Shown: piece by piece, positions 8,944 to 18,623 of the stretch
Numbering within the stretch: the stretch's first letter is position 1
Layout of the letters: each line of letters starts with the position of its first letter
Source of the DNA: Muribaculaceae bacterium
GTDB taxonomy: Bacteria > Bacteroidota > Bacteroidia > Bacteroidales > Muribaculaceae
Length of the DNA: 60,855 nt
Direction: 5' to 3'
Assembly: GCA_029061925.1 (NCBI GenBank)
Contig: JAIDRE010000034.1
Coordinates: 1 to 60,855, forward strand
Position numbers and translations under genes: made by a program
Notes under the pieces: generated by a model
Seen by the model: the letters and a program-made list of their open reading frames with translations, nothing else
Told to the model about the DNA's origin: nothing
Database searches by the model: none

Positions 8944-10668
8944 TTAATATCCGGGGTTCTGGACATATCCGTTACGAGCTGCGGTAGTGCTGGGCAATGG
9001 ATAAACGTTGAAATTGTCGGGATAATCGGCACCTGCACGCTGCTGATTTTTCCATGACCAGTTGTAGCCCTTCAACCACTGTCCCCAACGGATAAGGTCG
9101 GTACGACGGGTAGCCTCGGTATAAAGCTCGCGAGCTCGTTCATCTCTTAGGTCGCCCATTGTTGCCTGGGTCAAAGGCTGAAGACCTGCACGTTCACGAA
9201 CGAAGTTGATATAACTAGTTGCAACATTGCGAGATCCGTTACTTTCAAGAATGGCCTCAGCTGCTGACAGATAGATTTCTGACAAACGAATCATTGCATA
9301 GTCAACACCGAGCTGGTCGGTTGCAGCAGGAGAACCGTTACGGTCAATCTCATTATTATTGTTGATATACCAGTTGGTATATTTCACTGCGATATAACCG
9401 TTGTGTCCCCAATCAGACTGATTGAGCGAGATATTTTCAAGAGCGAAACCGTCTTTACGGGTCTTCCAGAATTTCACACGTTTGTCAACTGATGTTTCAA
9501 TATTGGCATCCCAGTCAAAAATCTCAACAAATTGAGGACGGGCAACAATACATTTCCAACCGTTACCCGAGTTGTATTCGGCAATACCAATTTTGAAATC
9601 ATCCTTGTCAGTTGCGTCACCAATCCAGGCATTACACATGAATGTACCGTTGGCGTATGACATCAAACCAAGACCATCCAAGTTCAAAGTTGTTTGCTCC
9701 TGAGGAATATCCCAGATGATTTCATTAACAGCGTTTTCGCCACCGATGGCAAAATCTTTATTGTTATAACCAAAGTTCTGGTGATAGCCGTAAGCCAAAC
9801 CGCTACCTTTGAAACCGGGACCCTTGAGACGATTGATAATTGCCTCGGCATGTTCGAGACATTTTTCATAATTGTCATAGCCATATCGTGCATCGCTGGT
9901 GTAAACTTGCTCATTCAAATAGAATTTAACGAGGAGCGATTCAGCAACGTCAAGACCTACATAGCCGTAAGCTGGGCGATTGTTGGGATCATTAGTGTTA
10001 TACCAGGCAACGATGTCTTCGAGGTCGGTAACAACTTTTTCATAAACAAGGCGACGACCTTCGGCAAAATCGGTTGAGAGCTGAGGAGCAACTTCGCCCA
10101 TGAGAACGTTTTCGTCGGCATAAGGTACGTTACCAAAGCAGTCGATTGCATAGTAATAGGCGCCGGCGCGAAGGATACGAGCCTGACGCACAAATTCTTC
10201 AGCAAGAGCCTTATCTTCATCAGAGAGTTTATACAAGCCGTTGTTTACGGTTTGAATAAACTGGTTGCAGACTGCAATGTTGATGAACAAACGTGAATAT
10301 GTACCCATGATAACGGTGTTATTCGCAGGAATGATACCATATTGGAACAAACCGTAGTCGGCATCGTCAGGAATCCAAGACGCTTCGTCGGTCGGAACTT
10401 CTTCAAGGATGAAAAGCGCACGCTGGAATGTTGACATACCACCGTCAAAACCCTGAACCGAAGCATCGCCATTGGCACCATAGGTAGCATACTGGAGATA
10501 AACGTCAGCCATCACTCGTTCCATGTATCCCCTGGGGTCTTCATCAAACGAGCCCTGAGTAATTTGAGAAGGGTCGGTAGGATTAAGGTCGAGGTCGCCA
10601 ACACAAGAAGCCATCGACAACGATGCAACCGCAATACCCGCCGAGATGAAATATTTATTTAGTTTCAT
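8944..10668 (-). CDS. SusD/RagB-family nutrient-binding lipoprotein
   Basis: Surface lid of the SusC transporter that captures glycan and hands it over. The 574 residues begin with a signal peptide and lipobox MASCVGD (Cys22). The RagB/SusD signature appears as LNPTDPSQ near the N-terminus, FVRQARILRAGAYYYAID in the TPR region, and the C-terminal SusD block with LSEIYLSAAEAI, FVRERAGL, RARELYTEATRRTDLIRWG and NVYPLP. It follows susC by 33 bases in the same operon. Starch as ligand is inferred from the adjacent amylase. Confidence 0.95.
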   Translation of the reverse strand: MKLNKYFISAGIAVASLSMASCVGDLDLNPTDPSQITQGSFDEDPRGYMERVMADVYLQYATYGANGDASVQGFDGGMSTFQRALFILEEVPTDEASWIPDDADYGLFQYGIIPANNTVIMGTYSRLFINIAVCNQFIQTVNNGLYKLSDEDKALAEEFVRQARILRAGAYYYAIDCFGNVPYADENVLMGEVAPQLSTDFAEGRRLVYEKVVTDLEDIVAWYNTNDPNNRPAYGYVGLDVAESLLVKFYLNEQVYTSDARYGYDNYEKCLEHAEAIINRLKGPGFKGSGLAYGYHQNFGYNNKDFAIGGENAVNEIIWDIPQEQTTLNLDGLGLMSYANGTFMCNAWIGDATDKDDFKIGIAEYNSGNGWKCIVARPQFVEIFDWDANIETSVDKRVKFWKTRKDGFALENISLNQSDWGHNGYIAVKYTNWYINNNNEIDRNGSPAATDQLGVDYAMIRLSEIYLSAAEAILESNGSRNVATSYINFVRERAGLQPLTQATMGDLRDERARELYTEATRRTDLIRWGQWLKGYNWSWKNQQRAGADYPDNFNVYPLPSTTAARNGYVQNPGY

Positions 10669-10701
10669 AAATGAACTTTCTTTTAAATGATTAAACCTCT
10701 A

Positions 10702-13700
10702 TTAGAATGTAGCGACCAAACCGAGAGTAAAGGTAACAGGACGCGGATAAACGTTGTTGTCAATACCGCTGAATACTTCGGGGTCGAGACCTTTGTATTT
10801 GGTGATGACAAACGGATTTTGACAAGCACCGAAGAGTCTCAGGTTGAGCTTGTCTTTGAGAAGGTGGTCAAATGTGTAACCGACTGTGATGTTGTCGCAG
10901 CGGAGGAATGCCGCGTTCTCAACAAAGTAGTCGCTCAATTTGAGCTGCTCGGGATTTGTTTTGAAGAGGAATTCGTCACGCATCAAGTTGTTGAGACCGT
11001 ATGCATCAACTTTTGCAAGGTTGGTACGTTCGTAACGGGGATTGTTATACACCCAGTTGCCCATGCTGGCACGAAGCGAGAAACCAAAATCCCAGTTTTT
11101 ATAATTGAAGTTGTTATTCCAAGCCAAAGTAACTTTAGGTTCGGGTGAATGGAAGTTAATCAAATCCTGGTCGTCGATTTTACCGTCGGCGTTCTGGTCA
11201 ACATATTGGTTGGGTACGGGGTTACCATCGTTGTCATAAACCTGCTGATAAACACGGAAGGTGTAGGCTGGCTGACCAACAAGGTGCCACTGAAGGCTAC
11301 CACCTGTACCCGTGGGAAGACCGCGTGCCGAAATTTCAGATGTTTCGGCATCGCCGGTGAGGGCTGTAATCTCATTACGGTTCCAAGCCACGTTAAGACC
11401 GGTAGTCCATGTAAAATTCTGAGTTACTACCGGACGAGCGGTTACGTTAAACTCAATACCATAGTTACGGAGTGAACCGATGTTGGTGGTGAGGAAGTTT
11501 GAGGTGTTCATACCGAGAGCCGGTGTGTGAGCCAACAAGTCTTTGGTGTTGCGGAGGTAATATTCGATAGAACCGGTGATGCGGTTATTAAGGAATCCGA
11601 AATCAAGAGCAACATTCCAGGTTGTAGTTGTTTCCCATTTAATATTCTGATCGTAGGGCTGAGGATAAAGAGGATTGATCCATTCGCCGCTTATGCTCGG
11701 ATACTGGAATCCGGGTTTATAAGAGTCGGAATAAATAGGCATATAGGGGAAGAATGAGCCTATATCCTGCTGACCGGTCTGACCCCAACCGAGGCGGAGT
11801 TTCAAGTCGTTCAACCAGCTGCGTGCATCGTCCATAAATCCATAGTTGATAAGTTTCCAACCGAGAGCCACTGACGGGAAGAGACCCCAACGGGTATTTT
11901 TAGAGAAGCGTGATGATGCATCGTCACGCAAATTGACTGTCAACAAATATGTATCGTCAAACGAGTAGTTGACACGACCGAAGAACGAAATGAGCTGCAA
12001 CGGATTACCCCAACGAGAATCGGGAGCATTGTTGACAACTTCGCCGATATGATTATCTTTGCTATAATCCATATAGTAACCTGAATTTGAGTTAAATCCT
12101 GGATTACCAAGGCTGTTTACGAAGCCCAATGAATGAACATAAGTGTTAGAATGTCCGAAGTAGTTCATACGCTGCCACGAGTAACCGACCATCACATCAA
12201 GATTTGATTTGATAGCCTCAAAATTCTTACGATAGTTGGCATAGAAATCGAGAAGAGTATTCTGTTGAATTTCGTGCCATTTATAGAGTGTGGCAGCACC
12301 TGCCGCACCCATACCGGTCAGACCGTCGTTGGTCCAAGCCATAACCGAGTTGGCGGCAGTGATAGAGTTGCAATCATTCTTTGAAACCTGATAACCGAGG
12401 TTAAGATTCAAGTGGAGATCAGGAAGGAAGTGAAGAGCATAGTCAATCTGGAGGTTACCCGATGATGACCATGTTTTATTTTTGCTATCTACGTCATTGA
12501 GAAGCTGAACTGGGTTCTTAGCACCGTTGCGGTCATAGACACCGGCAGGTGAATAGTTATAATAACCGTTGTAGAGTTTCAAACCGGTGTTACCTCCCAT
12601 TTCTACGTTTGACATAACAGGTTTTGTGGGATCCATTGAAGCTGCGCCACCGATAGCACCGGTGTCAGCGTTGCCTGTTGTAGCATATGTGCCCTGAACA
12701 TTGGCATTAACCTGAAGAAGCCCATTGAAGAACTTGGGTGAAAGGTTGATGCCGACCGTCGCACGATCCATTGAAGATGTTTTCAAGATACCTTCGTTGT
12801 TGGTGTAGCTGACGTTAACACGATAGGGAAGGATTCCGGCAGTACCACCTACTGAAAGCGAATAGTCGTGAGAGAAGGTAGTGCGGAGCACTTCTTTCTG
12901 CCAGTTGGTGTTATACATAACAGGCTGAACATCAGCTTTGCTACCATAAGGCGTATAACCGAGCTGAGCAATTGATGATTCACCGAGATTAGCTTTCACT
13001 GCATCGATAAACTGAGCCGCATTCATCAATTTGAGAGTGTTGCGGGCTGTGTTGACCGAGAAGTTAGCGGCAAAGCTAACCTGGGGACGTCCGCTCTGAC
13101 CTTTTTTAGTAGTGATGATGATTACACCGTTTGAGGCACGAGAACCGTAGATTGCTGTAGCCGAAGCATCTTTAAGGATAGTCATTGATTCGATATTGGC
13201 TGGGTTAACCATTGTCAACGCACTCATGCCACCACCATTTGACTGGTTGGTTTGGGGCACACCATCGATAACAATAAGGGGGTCGTTAGAAGCAGAAAGT
13301 GATGACCCACCACGAATTCTGATTGATGCTCCACCTGTAGGGTTACCACCGTCGGGGGTTACAACAACACCCGGGCTTGCGCCAACGAGGAGGTCCTGAG
13401 TTGAAGTAGCGAGACCTGCTTCAATATCATCAGGTTTGATAACAGCGACCGAACCGGTTGCATCTGATTTTTTCACTACACCATAACCGATTGCCACAAC
13501 TTCCTGAAGCATGACAGCATTTTCAGAAAGGGTCACATCGATATGAGTGCGTCCGTCAACATTGATGCGCTGCGATTCAAAACCGATATACGATACAATC
13601 AACACGGCATTAGGCTCAACCTCAATACGGTAGTTACCATCGAGATCTGTACCGACACCCGAAGGTGCACCTTCGGCAATGACACTCGCACCCATCAAAG

Positions 13701-13830
13701 GCTCACCGAGGTTGTCATAGACTGTACCTGTAACAGTGATTTTCTGCGCAAGAGCCGGGAAGGAAAGGCAAAGGACCATAAGAATGGTCATCCAGGTTTT
13801 CCCGGTCATTCGAAAACAAAAGTTCTTCAT
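10702..13830 (-). CDS. SusC/RagA-family TonB-dependent transporter
   Basis: Outer-membrane importer for oligosaccharides, powered by TonB. About 1042 residues from the ATG at 13830, whose product starts MKNFCF and has a good signal peptide ending in ALAQ. A GTG 63 bases upstream stays in frame but would put the signal peptide in the wrong place. Seen in order: carboxypeptidase-like domain (GTVYDNLGEPLMGASV), the TonB-box region (VVAIGYG), the plug with IRGGSSLSASNDPL and TILKDASATAIYGSRASNGVI, then a long beta-barrel ending in VTFTLGLVATF. The terminal Phe is typical. It is the first gene of the sus operon. Confidence 0.96.
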   Translation of the reverse strand: MKNFCFRMTGKTWMTILMVLCLSFPALAQKITVTGTVYDNLGEPLMGASVIAEGAPSGVGTDLDGNYRIEVEPNAVLIVSYIGFESQRINVDGRTHIDVTLSENAVMLQEVVAIGYGVVKKSDATGSVAVIKPDDIEAGLATSTQDLLVGASPGVVVTPDGGNPTGGASIRIRGGSSLSASNDPLIVIDGVPQTNQSNGGGMSALTMVNPANIESMTILKDASATAIYGSRASNGVIIITTKKGQSGRPQVSFAANFSVNTARNTLKLMNAAQFIDAVKANLGESSIAQLGYTPYGSKADVQPVMYNTNWQKEVLRTTFSHDYSLSVGGTAGILPYRVNVSYTNNEGILKTSSMDRATVGINLSPKFFNGLLQVNANVQGTYATTGNADTGAIGGAASMDPTKPVMSNVEMGGNTGLKLYNGYYNYSPAGVYDRNGAKNPVQLLNDVDSKNKTWSSSGNLQIDYALHFLPDLHLNLNLGYQVSKNDCNSITAANSVMAWTNDGLTGMGAAGAATLYKWHEIQQNTLLDFYANYRKNFEAIKSNLDVMVGYSWQRMNYFGHSNTYVHSLGFVNSLGNPGFNSNSGYYMDYSKDNHIGEVVNNAPDSRWGNPLQLISFFGRVNYSFDDTYLLTVNLRDDASSRFSKNTRWGLFPSVALGWKLINYGFMDDARSWLNDLKLRLGWGQTGQQDIGSFFPYMPIYSDSYKPGFQYPSISGEWINPLYPQPYDQNIKWETTTTWNVALDFGFLNNRITGSIEYYLRNTKDLLAHTPALGMNTSNFLTTNIGSLRNYGIEFNVTARPVVTQNFTWTTGLNVAWNRNEITALTGDAETSEISARGLPTGTGGSLQWHLVGQPAYTFRVYQQVYDNDGNPVPNQYVDQNADGKIDDQDLINFHSPEPKVTLAWNNNFNYKNWDFGFSLRASMGNWVYNNPRYERTNLAKVDAYGLNNLMRDEFLFKTNPEQLKLSDYFVENAAFLRCDNITVGYTFDHLLKDKLNLRLFGACQNPFVITKYKGLDPEVFSGIDNNVYPRPVTFTLGLVATF

Positions 13831-13895
13831 GCAAATGTTTTTGTTAATGTGTATAATTATTGATTGAACTAAATCATGGTTAGGACTTATCACTG

Positions 13896-13903
13896 CAAAA
13901 TTA
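13896..13903 (-). promoter_or_regulatory. Possible susC -7 box
   Basis: TAATTTTG on the minus strand matches TAnnTTTG, about 65 nt before the susC ATG. No TTG sits at the right distance upstream, as expected for a promoter that needs an activator, so the call is weak. Confidence 0.4.
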
Positions 13904-13981
13904 TAGAAAATCTTTGAATTTAAGATAATCTTTTTTTGCCAAAAATTTGTTAATTATGAGTTTTAACACTCAATTATTAAT

Positions 13982-14524
13982 TTAACTGTTGTCAAGTGCT
14001 TTTTGAAGTGCGTTCTCGACAGTCTCGGCTACATCAAAGAGTTTCTCACCAAGTTTGGTAAATCCCAAACGAGCTGCTTTGTCGAGCATTTCAAGCAACG
14101 GGTCGTAATATCCTTTATCATTGAAAATTACAACATTGCCGTGAAAAAGATTGAGCTTGCGCCAAGTGATGATTTCAAGGAGCTCTTCAAACGTTCCGAC
14201 TCCGCCGGGCAATGCGATTGCTCCGTCAGCCATGTCAGCCATCGTCTTTTTACGATTGTGCATATCGTCGGCAACAATCTTGCGCGACAATCCGGGATGA
14301 GCCCATCCACGATCGTCCATAAAGCGAGGGATGATGCCAATTGCCGTACCGCCCTCTTCGATGCAGCCATCGTTGACCGCACCCATAAGTCCGGTTTTTC
14401 CACCACCGTCTATCAGTGTCACTCCTTTTTGAGCCATAAGGCTGCCAAGCTCGCGAGCTGAGGCTAAAAATGCCTCGTCGATTTTAGACGACGAGGCACA
14501 GTAAACTACAATTGATTTACTCAT
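13982..14524 (-). CDS. LOG-family Rossmann protein (TIGR00730)
   Basis: Family members cleave nucleoside 5-monophosphates such as AMP or cytokinin ribotides to the base and ribose 5-phosphate. The 180 residues show the family signatures GGGKTGLMG (about 40-48), RKKTM (92-96) and the PGGVGTFEEL motif (105-114), which holds the catalytic Glu. It follows the amylase stop by 3 bases, so the two are co-transcribed although no functional link is obvious. The true bacterial substrate is uncertain. Confidence 0.91.
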   Translation of the reverse strand: MSKSIVVYCASSSKIDEAFLASARELGSLMAQKGVTLIDGGGKTGLMGAVNDGCIEEGGTAIGIIPRFMDDRGWAHPGLSRKIVADDMHNRKKTMADMADGAIALPGGVGTFEELLEIITWRKLNLFHGNVVIFNDKGYYDPLLEMLDKAARLGFTKLGEKLFDVAETVENALQKALDNS

Positions 14525-14527
14525 TTA

Positions 14528-15940
14528 TTATTTTGTTACATATACTCTATATTCGCCGGGTTGCAACGAAATCGGGAACTCTTCGTGTTGTCCGGTGAAA
14601 TAGTTAATGTTGTTTTCGCCGTTTTCAGGAACATCAGAAATATATTCGATTTCGTCAACTTCGTTGCCAAGGTTAACAAGTACAGTTACTTTTGAACCGT
14701 CAACTTGACGAGAGAATGCATAGATATAGGGCGATGTTGTCATATAGCGAAACATTTCACAACCGGCATTACCTGCAGCTAACGATTTTTGGCTGTGTTT
14801 GAGTTCGTTAAGTTTCTGATAGAATGTGAAATATTCGTTACGAGGCTCAAATTCGGGAGCTTTGTCTTTGGTGAAGAATTCAAACGCACGGTTCATACCG
14901 GTTTCCTGACCTGTATAGATAAGTGGCATGCCGGGGAGGGTGTATGAAAGAACGGCAAAGGCGTCAGTCAAGTTACCAAGGCGTTGGAACTCGGTACCTT
15001 CCCATGAGTTGAGATCGTGGTTGGTGATCATATTCATTAAATATGTGTCGCCGGGATAGGTTTGAGCTTGTTCGAGGAGCAATGAGTCGATTGCCATGCA
15101 GGTCAAAACGGGATATTTGTGGTCGTTGAATGTGTTTTGACCTGATGAAGCGGCGATTGCGTTAAACACATCTTTCATGGGCCAGTTATACCCCATGTTG
15201 AAGGCGTTTTTCTGAAGTTCGGGTTTAGATGCTTCGGCAAGCATGAACACGCCACCGGTTTTGAGTGAATCAAGCACGGGGCGAGCTTCGTCCCAATAGT
15301 CGGTCGGAACTTCGCCGGCAACGTCGCAACGGAAGCCGTCAACATCCATCTCAGTAACCCAGTAGCTCAACGCATCGGTCATAGCTTTACGAGTTTCAGG
15401 GTTTGAATAGTCGAGCTTGTAAACGTCGGTCCAGTCGTATGGTCCGTACATCTTGCCTGAATCGTTAAGTGAATAGTAATCGGGGTGCTGTTCAACCCAG
15501 GGGTTGTCACAGCCTGTATGGTTGGGAACCCAGTCGATGATTACCTTGAAGCCGGCTTCATGAGCTTTGTCAACAAATTGTCGGAACTGTTCGGTTGTTC
15601 CGAGTTCGGGATTAACGCCTTTGTAGTCACGAACGGCGTAATAGCTACCGAGTTCGCCTTTACGGTTCATCTCAGAAATCGGGTGCACGGGCATGAGCCA
15701 CAAAATATCAACACCGAGTTCTTTCAAACGAGGTAACTCTTTTTCGAGTGCTTCAAGGTTACCCTGGTCGGTCATCTGGCGCCAGTTAACTTCATAAATC
15801 ACCGCATTACGGCTCCATTCTGGTTGGGCAAGAGAAGTGATATTTTGGTCAGAGGCTTCATTTTTAGCCGATTGGCTGCCACATCCAAAAAGTGACGCCA
15901 TCATTGCGGCAACTGCTGAGAAAATAAAAATCTTACGCAT
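14528..15940 (-). CDS. GH13 alpha-amylase lipoprotein (SusG-like)
   Basis: Hydrolyses alpha-glucan at the cell surface or in the periplasm. Signal peptide and lipobox LFGC (Cys20). The GH13 catalytic regions are all present: DWVPNHTG (region I), DGFRCDVAG with nucleophile D206, MLAEASKP with acid/base E236, and TNHDL with H308 and D309. At 470 residues it is shorter than Bacteroides SusG (about 690), with no room for the inserted starch-binding module of that enzyme. It ends with a small C-terminal beta domain. It lies upstream of the susCDEF genes on the same strand, fitting a starch locus. Linkage specificity cannot be read from the sequence. Confidence 0.93.
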   Translation of the reverse strand: MRKIFIFSAVAAMMASLFGCGSQSAKNEASDQNITSLAQPEWSRNAVIYEVNWRQMTDQGNLEALEKELPRLKELGVDILWLMPVHPISEMNRKGELGSYYAVRDYKGVNPELGTTEQFRQFVDKAHEAGFKVIIDWVPNHTGCDNPWVEQHPDYYSLNDSGKMYGPYDWTDVYKLDYSNPETRKAMTDALSYWVTEMDVDGFRCDVAGEVPTDYWDEARPVLDSLKTGGVFMLAEASKPELQKNAFNMGYNWPMKDVFNAIAASSGQNTFNDHKYPVLTCMAIDSLLLEQAQTYPGDTYLMNMITNHDLNSWEGTEFQRLGNLTDAFAVLSYTLPGMPLIYTGQETGMNRAFEFFTKDKAPEFEPRNEYFTFYQKLNELKHSQKSLAAGNAGCEMFRYMTTSPYIYAFSRQVDGSKVTVLVNLGNEVDEIEYISDVPENGENNINYFTGQHEEFPISLQPGEYRVYVTK

Positions 15941-15979
15941 TTGGTTAATAGATTTAATTGTATTATATATTGGTTATTA

Positions 15980-16579
15980 TCAGTCGAAAAGTGACATTTG
16001 TGGGTCAAGGAGCGTGAACGACATCCGATGAATTGGCGAGGGTCCAATCTCGGCGATTGCCCGTCGATGGTCGCGGGTCGGGTAACCTTTGTTGCGATCC
16101 CACCCATATCGGGGATATTCAGCCGCCATTTTCACCATGTAGTCGTCGCGATAGGTCTTGGCAAGAATCGAGGCTGCCGCGATGTTGGCATATCGTCCGT
16201 CGCCTTTTACAAACGTTTTCCATTCGGTTGTGCCGTAGGGTTTGAACCGGTTACCGTCAACAATTACACGACCCGGACGAATCGTGAGCTTGTCTAGCGC
16301 CCGATGCATCGCCAAAATCGAAGCGTTGAGAATGTTTATCTCGTCAATCTCAGCCGCATCAACACTTGCAACCGCCCATGCCACAGCCTCACGTTCGATT
16401 ATCTCGCGAAGCTCAACACGATGTTTCTCGCTCAACTTTTTTGAATCATTCAACAGGTCGTTTGAGAAGTCATCGGGTAAGATTACAGCCGCCGCAAAGA
16501 CTGGTCCGGCAAGACAACCGCGCCCGGCTTCGTCAGTTCCGGCTTCATGACACCCCGGACGGTCACATGCAGGTAACAT
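15980..16579 (-). CDS. rnhB: Ribonuclease HII
   Basis: Removes RNA from RNA-DNA hybrids and single ribonucleotides in DNA. The 199 residues carry the type 2 RNase H signature [14 protein letters not shown] (14-27) with catalytic Asp-Glu, VIVDGNRF for the third acid, and [12 protein letters not shown] and [14 protein letters not shown] for the tail. The start codon overlaps the stop of the Na/Pi gene by one base (TGATG), suggesting translational coupling. The amylase follows 39 bases later. Confidence 0.95.
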   Translation of the reverse strand: MLPACDRPGCHEAGTDEAGRGCLAGPVFAAAVILPDDFSNDLLNDSKKLSEKHRVELREIIEREAVAWAVASVDAAEIDEINILNASILAMHRALDKLTIRPGRVIVDGNRFKPYGTTEWKTFVKGDGRYANIAAASILAKTYRDDYMVKMAAEYPRYGWDRNKGYPTRDHRRAIAEIGPSPIHRMSFTLLDPQMSLFD

Positions 16580-18405
16580 CAGGCAAGTCGTGACTGAGGT
16601 GTAAATTCTGCTTTAATTGAGTCAACCACATTAACGATGTAGTCGCCCATCTTTTCAATATCAGAAACCAAGTCCATGTAATAGATACCGGCTTGATATT
16701 CATATTGTTTATCGTTAATATTCTCAACGTTGCCGGTTCTAAGAACGTTGCGCAAGTTGTTGATTTCGCGCTCTTTGTTATAGCTTGCATTGATATCGGC
16801 TACACGAGCGTCTTCGATGTTGCTGAGCAACAGCAACATATTTGACATTGCCGCATCAACGAGGTCAAACATCGAGTCGAGATTATGATAGATATTGTCG
16901 TTAAATGATGTATTTGACTGTTGTTTACGGAGCAAAATTTTTCCGACACCCATACAACAGTCGGCGATGCTTTCCATTTCTGAAACAATATGGAGCATAC
17001 CGGCAATGTGGCGTTTACCTTCGTTTGAAAGGCGCCCTTCGGCACATCGGTTAAGATAGTGTGCTATCTCGATTTCCATGCGGTCAGATATGTCTTCATA
17101 TTTTTCAAGTCGCGAATAGAGTTTAACAAAATCTTCCGACTCATCTTTGGTATGCACCAAATCACGCGCCATTGTCAACATTCGCTGAACACGTTCGCCA
17201 AACACATAAAGTTCTTTTTCAGCCTGAGTGATGTTAAGTTCTGATGCCGACATGATACCTGCCGATATAAATTTAAGCTGGAACTCTTCGTCTTCGCGGT
17301 GTTTAGCGGGAACCATCCACTCAACAGCCTTAACATAAAATCCTGTCAACCATATCATTATCGAGAGGTTTACCAAGTTAAACACGGTGTGGAACATTGA
17401 CAAACCGAACGATACACTGATTTGCATCTGTAACACTTTGGCAAGGGTTGCGTGTCCTTGTGGAAGCGAACCGTCAAAAAGGTGGTTATAGATGTCGGGC
17501 TGAGTAGCCTCAAGATTGGTCACAAATTGATAAAGCGATTCAGGATTACCCTGCCCGATTGATTCTGTAATCCAGCAGTTGAGATGAACAAACGGGTAAA
17601 ATATGGCGAGCGTCCAGACCGTTCCGAGCAAGTTGAACAACAAGTGACCCATCGCTGTACGTTTTGCTGCCACATTTCCGCTCATAGATGCGAGAAGCGG
17701 CGTAACGGTAGTACCGATATTTGAGCCAAGCACCAGTGCACAGGCAAGATCGAACGTAATCCATCCTTTGCTACACATAATCAAAGTTATTGCAAATGTC
17801 GCCGCTGATGATTGTATGATCATTGTCAAAACGACACCAACGAGTGTGAACACCAATACTGATCCAAATCCCATTGAGGTGTAACGTTGCAAAAACGCAA
17901 ACATTTCAGGGTTGCTCTGAAGGTCGGGAACATATTTGCTGATGAGATCGAGTCCCATAAACAAAAATGCAAAACCAATCATGAATTCACCGATAGACTT
18001 GGTGCGGCTCTTCTTGGCAAACAACAGCGGAATTGCCAAACCGATCAACGGCAACGCAAATGCCGATATGTCAACTTTGAAACCAAACAGGGCGATAATC
18101 CACGCTGTAAATGTTGTTCCGACGTTGGCACCCATAATCACAGCCATTGATTGTGCGAGAGTCATAAGTCCGGCATTTACAAAGCTGACAACCATAACGG
18201 TTGATGCCGACGAACTCTGGATTAATGCTGTGATGAAAAAGCCTGTTAAAGTTCCGGTAAAGCGATTACGGGTCATCGCGCCAAGGATGTTGCGCAAGCG
18301 GTCACCTGCCGCTTTCTGCAATCCTTCGCTCATCACCTTCATTCCGTAAAGGAACAAACCTACCGCACCTAAAAGTCCGAGCAGGTCTAAGATACTGTAA
18401 TTCAT
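16579..18405 (-). CDS. Na/Pi cotransporter family protein with PhoU-like tail
   Basis: Sodium-coupled phosphate transporter or a related exporter. The 608 residues have about eight to nine membrane helices in the first 370 residues, with the paired repeat motifs [10 protein letters not shown] (about 60-69) and MIIQSSAAT that define the family, each followed by GANVGTT or GSNIGTT. The remaining 230 or so residues form a helical cytoplasmic domain like PhoU. It has its own predicted promoter and runs into rnhB. Confidence 0.94.
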   Translation of the reverse strand: MNYSILDLLGLLGAVGLFLYGMKVMSEGLQKAAGDRLRNILGAMTRNRFTGTLTGFFITALIQSSSASTVMVVSFVNAGLMTLAQSMAVIMGANVGTTFTAWIIALFGFKVDISAFALPLIGLAIPLLFAKKSRTKSIGEFMIGFAFLFMGLDLISKYVPDLQSNPEMFAFLQRYTSMGFGSVLVFTLVGVVLTMIIQSSAATFAITLIMCSKGWITFDLACALVLGSNIGTTVTPLLASMSGNVAAKRTAMGHLLFNLLGTVWTLAIFYPFVHLNCWITESIGQGNPESLYQFVTNLEATQPDIYNHLFDGSLPQGHATLAKVLQMQISVSFGLSMFHTVFNLVNLSIMIWLTGFYVKAVEWMVPAKHREDEEFQLKFISAGIMSASELNITQAEKELYVFGERVQRMLTMARDLVHTKDESEDFVKLYSRLEKYEDISDRMEIEIAHYLNRCAEGRLSNEGKRHIAGMLHIVSEMESIADCCMGVGKILLRKQQSNTSFNDNIYHNLDSMFDLVDAAMSNMLLLLSNIEDARVADINASYNKEREINNLRNVLRTGNVENINDKQYEYQAGIYYMDLVSDIEKMGDYIVNVVDSIKAEFTPQSRLA

Positions 18406-18515
18406 TTAGTTTTGCCTAATTTTATATTTCGATTCAAAACCGGGCAGCCATCCTCCCGACTTCAATTATTGGAAACGTGACATTATATTATTTAATGTGA
18501 TTTCAAATAATGCTA

Positions 18516-18545
18516 CAAATTTAAGCAAAATTTCTTTTAAATCAA
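18516..18545 (-). promoter_or_regulatory. Predicted promoter of the Na/Pi cotransporter gene
   Basis: TAAATTTG (18516-18523) and a TTG (18543-18545), 19 nt apart on the minus strand. The leader would be about 105 nt. Confidence 0.6.
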
Positions 18546-18564
18546 CATCTATACCCAAAAAGAT

Positions 18565-18599
18565 AGACAGCCAAAAGTCTATTTGACCTTTGGCTGTCT
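18565..18599 (-). terminator. Terminator after the Lys/Gln-rich GIN protein
   Basis: Perfect 11-bp inverted repeat (18565-18575 with 18589-18599) around a 13-base loop, with a T-rich run on the minus strand beyond it. Confidence 0.82.
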
Positions 18600-18623
18600 A
18601 AAACAAACATGAAAAAATGAACT

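Noticed and set aside
13952..13982. AT-rich imperfect hairpin after the LOG gene
   Set aside because: Weak AT stem with a bulge; could be a terminator but not distinguishable from AT-rich background.
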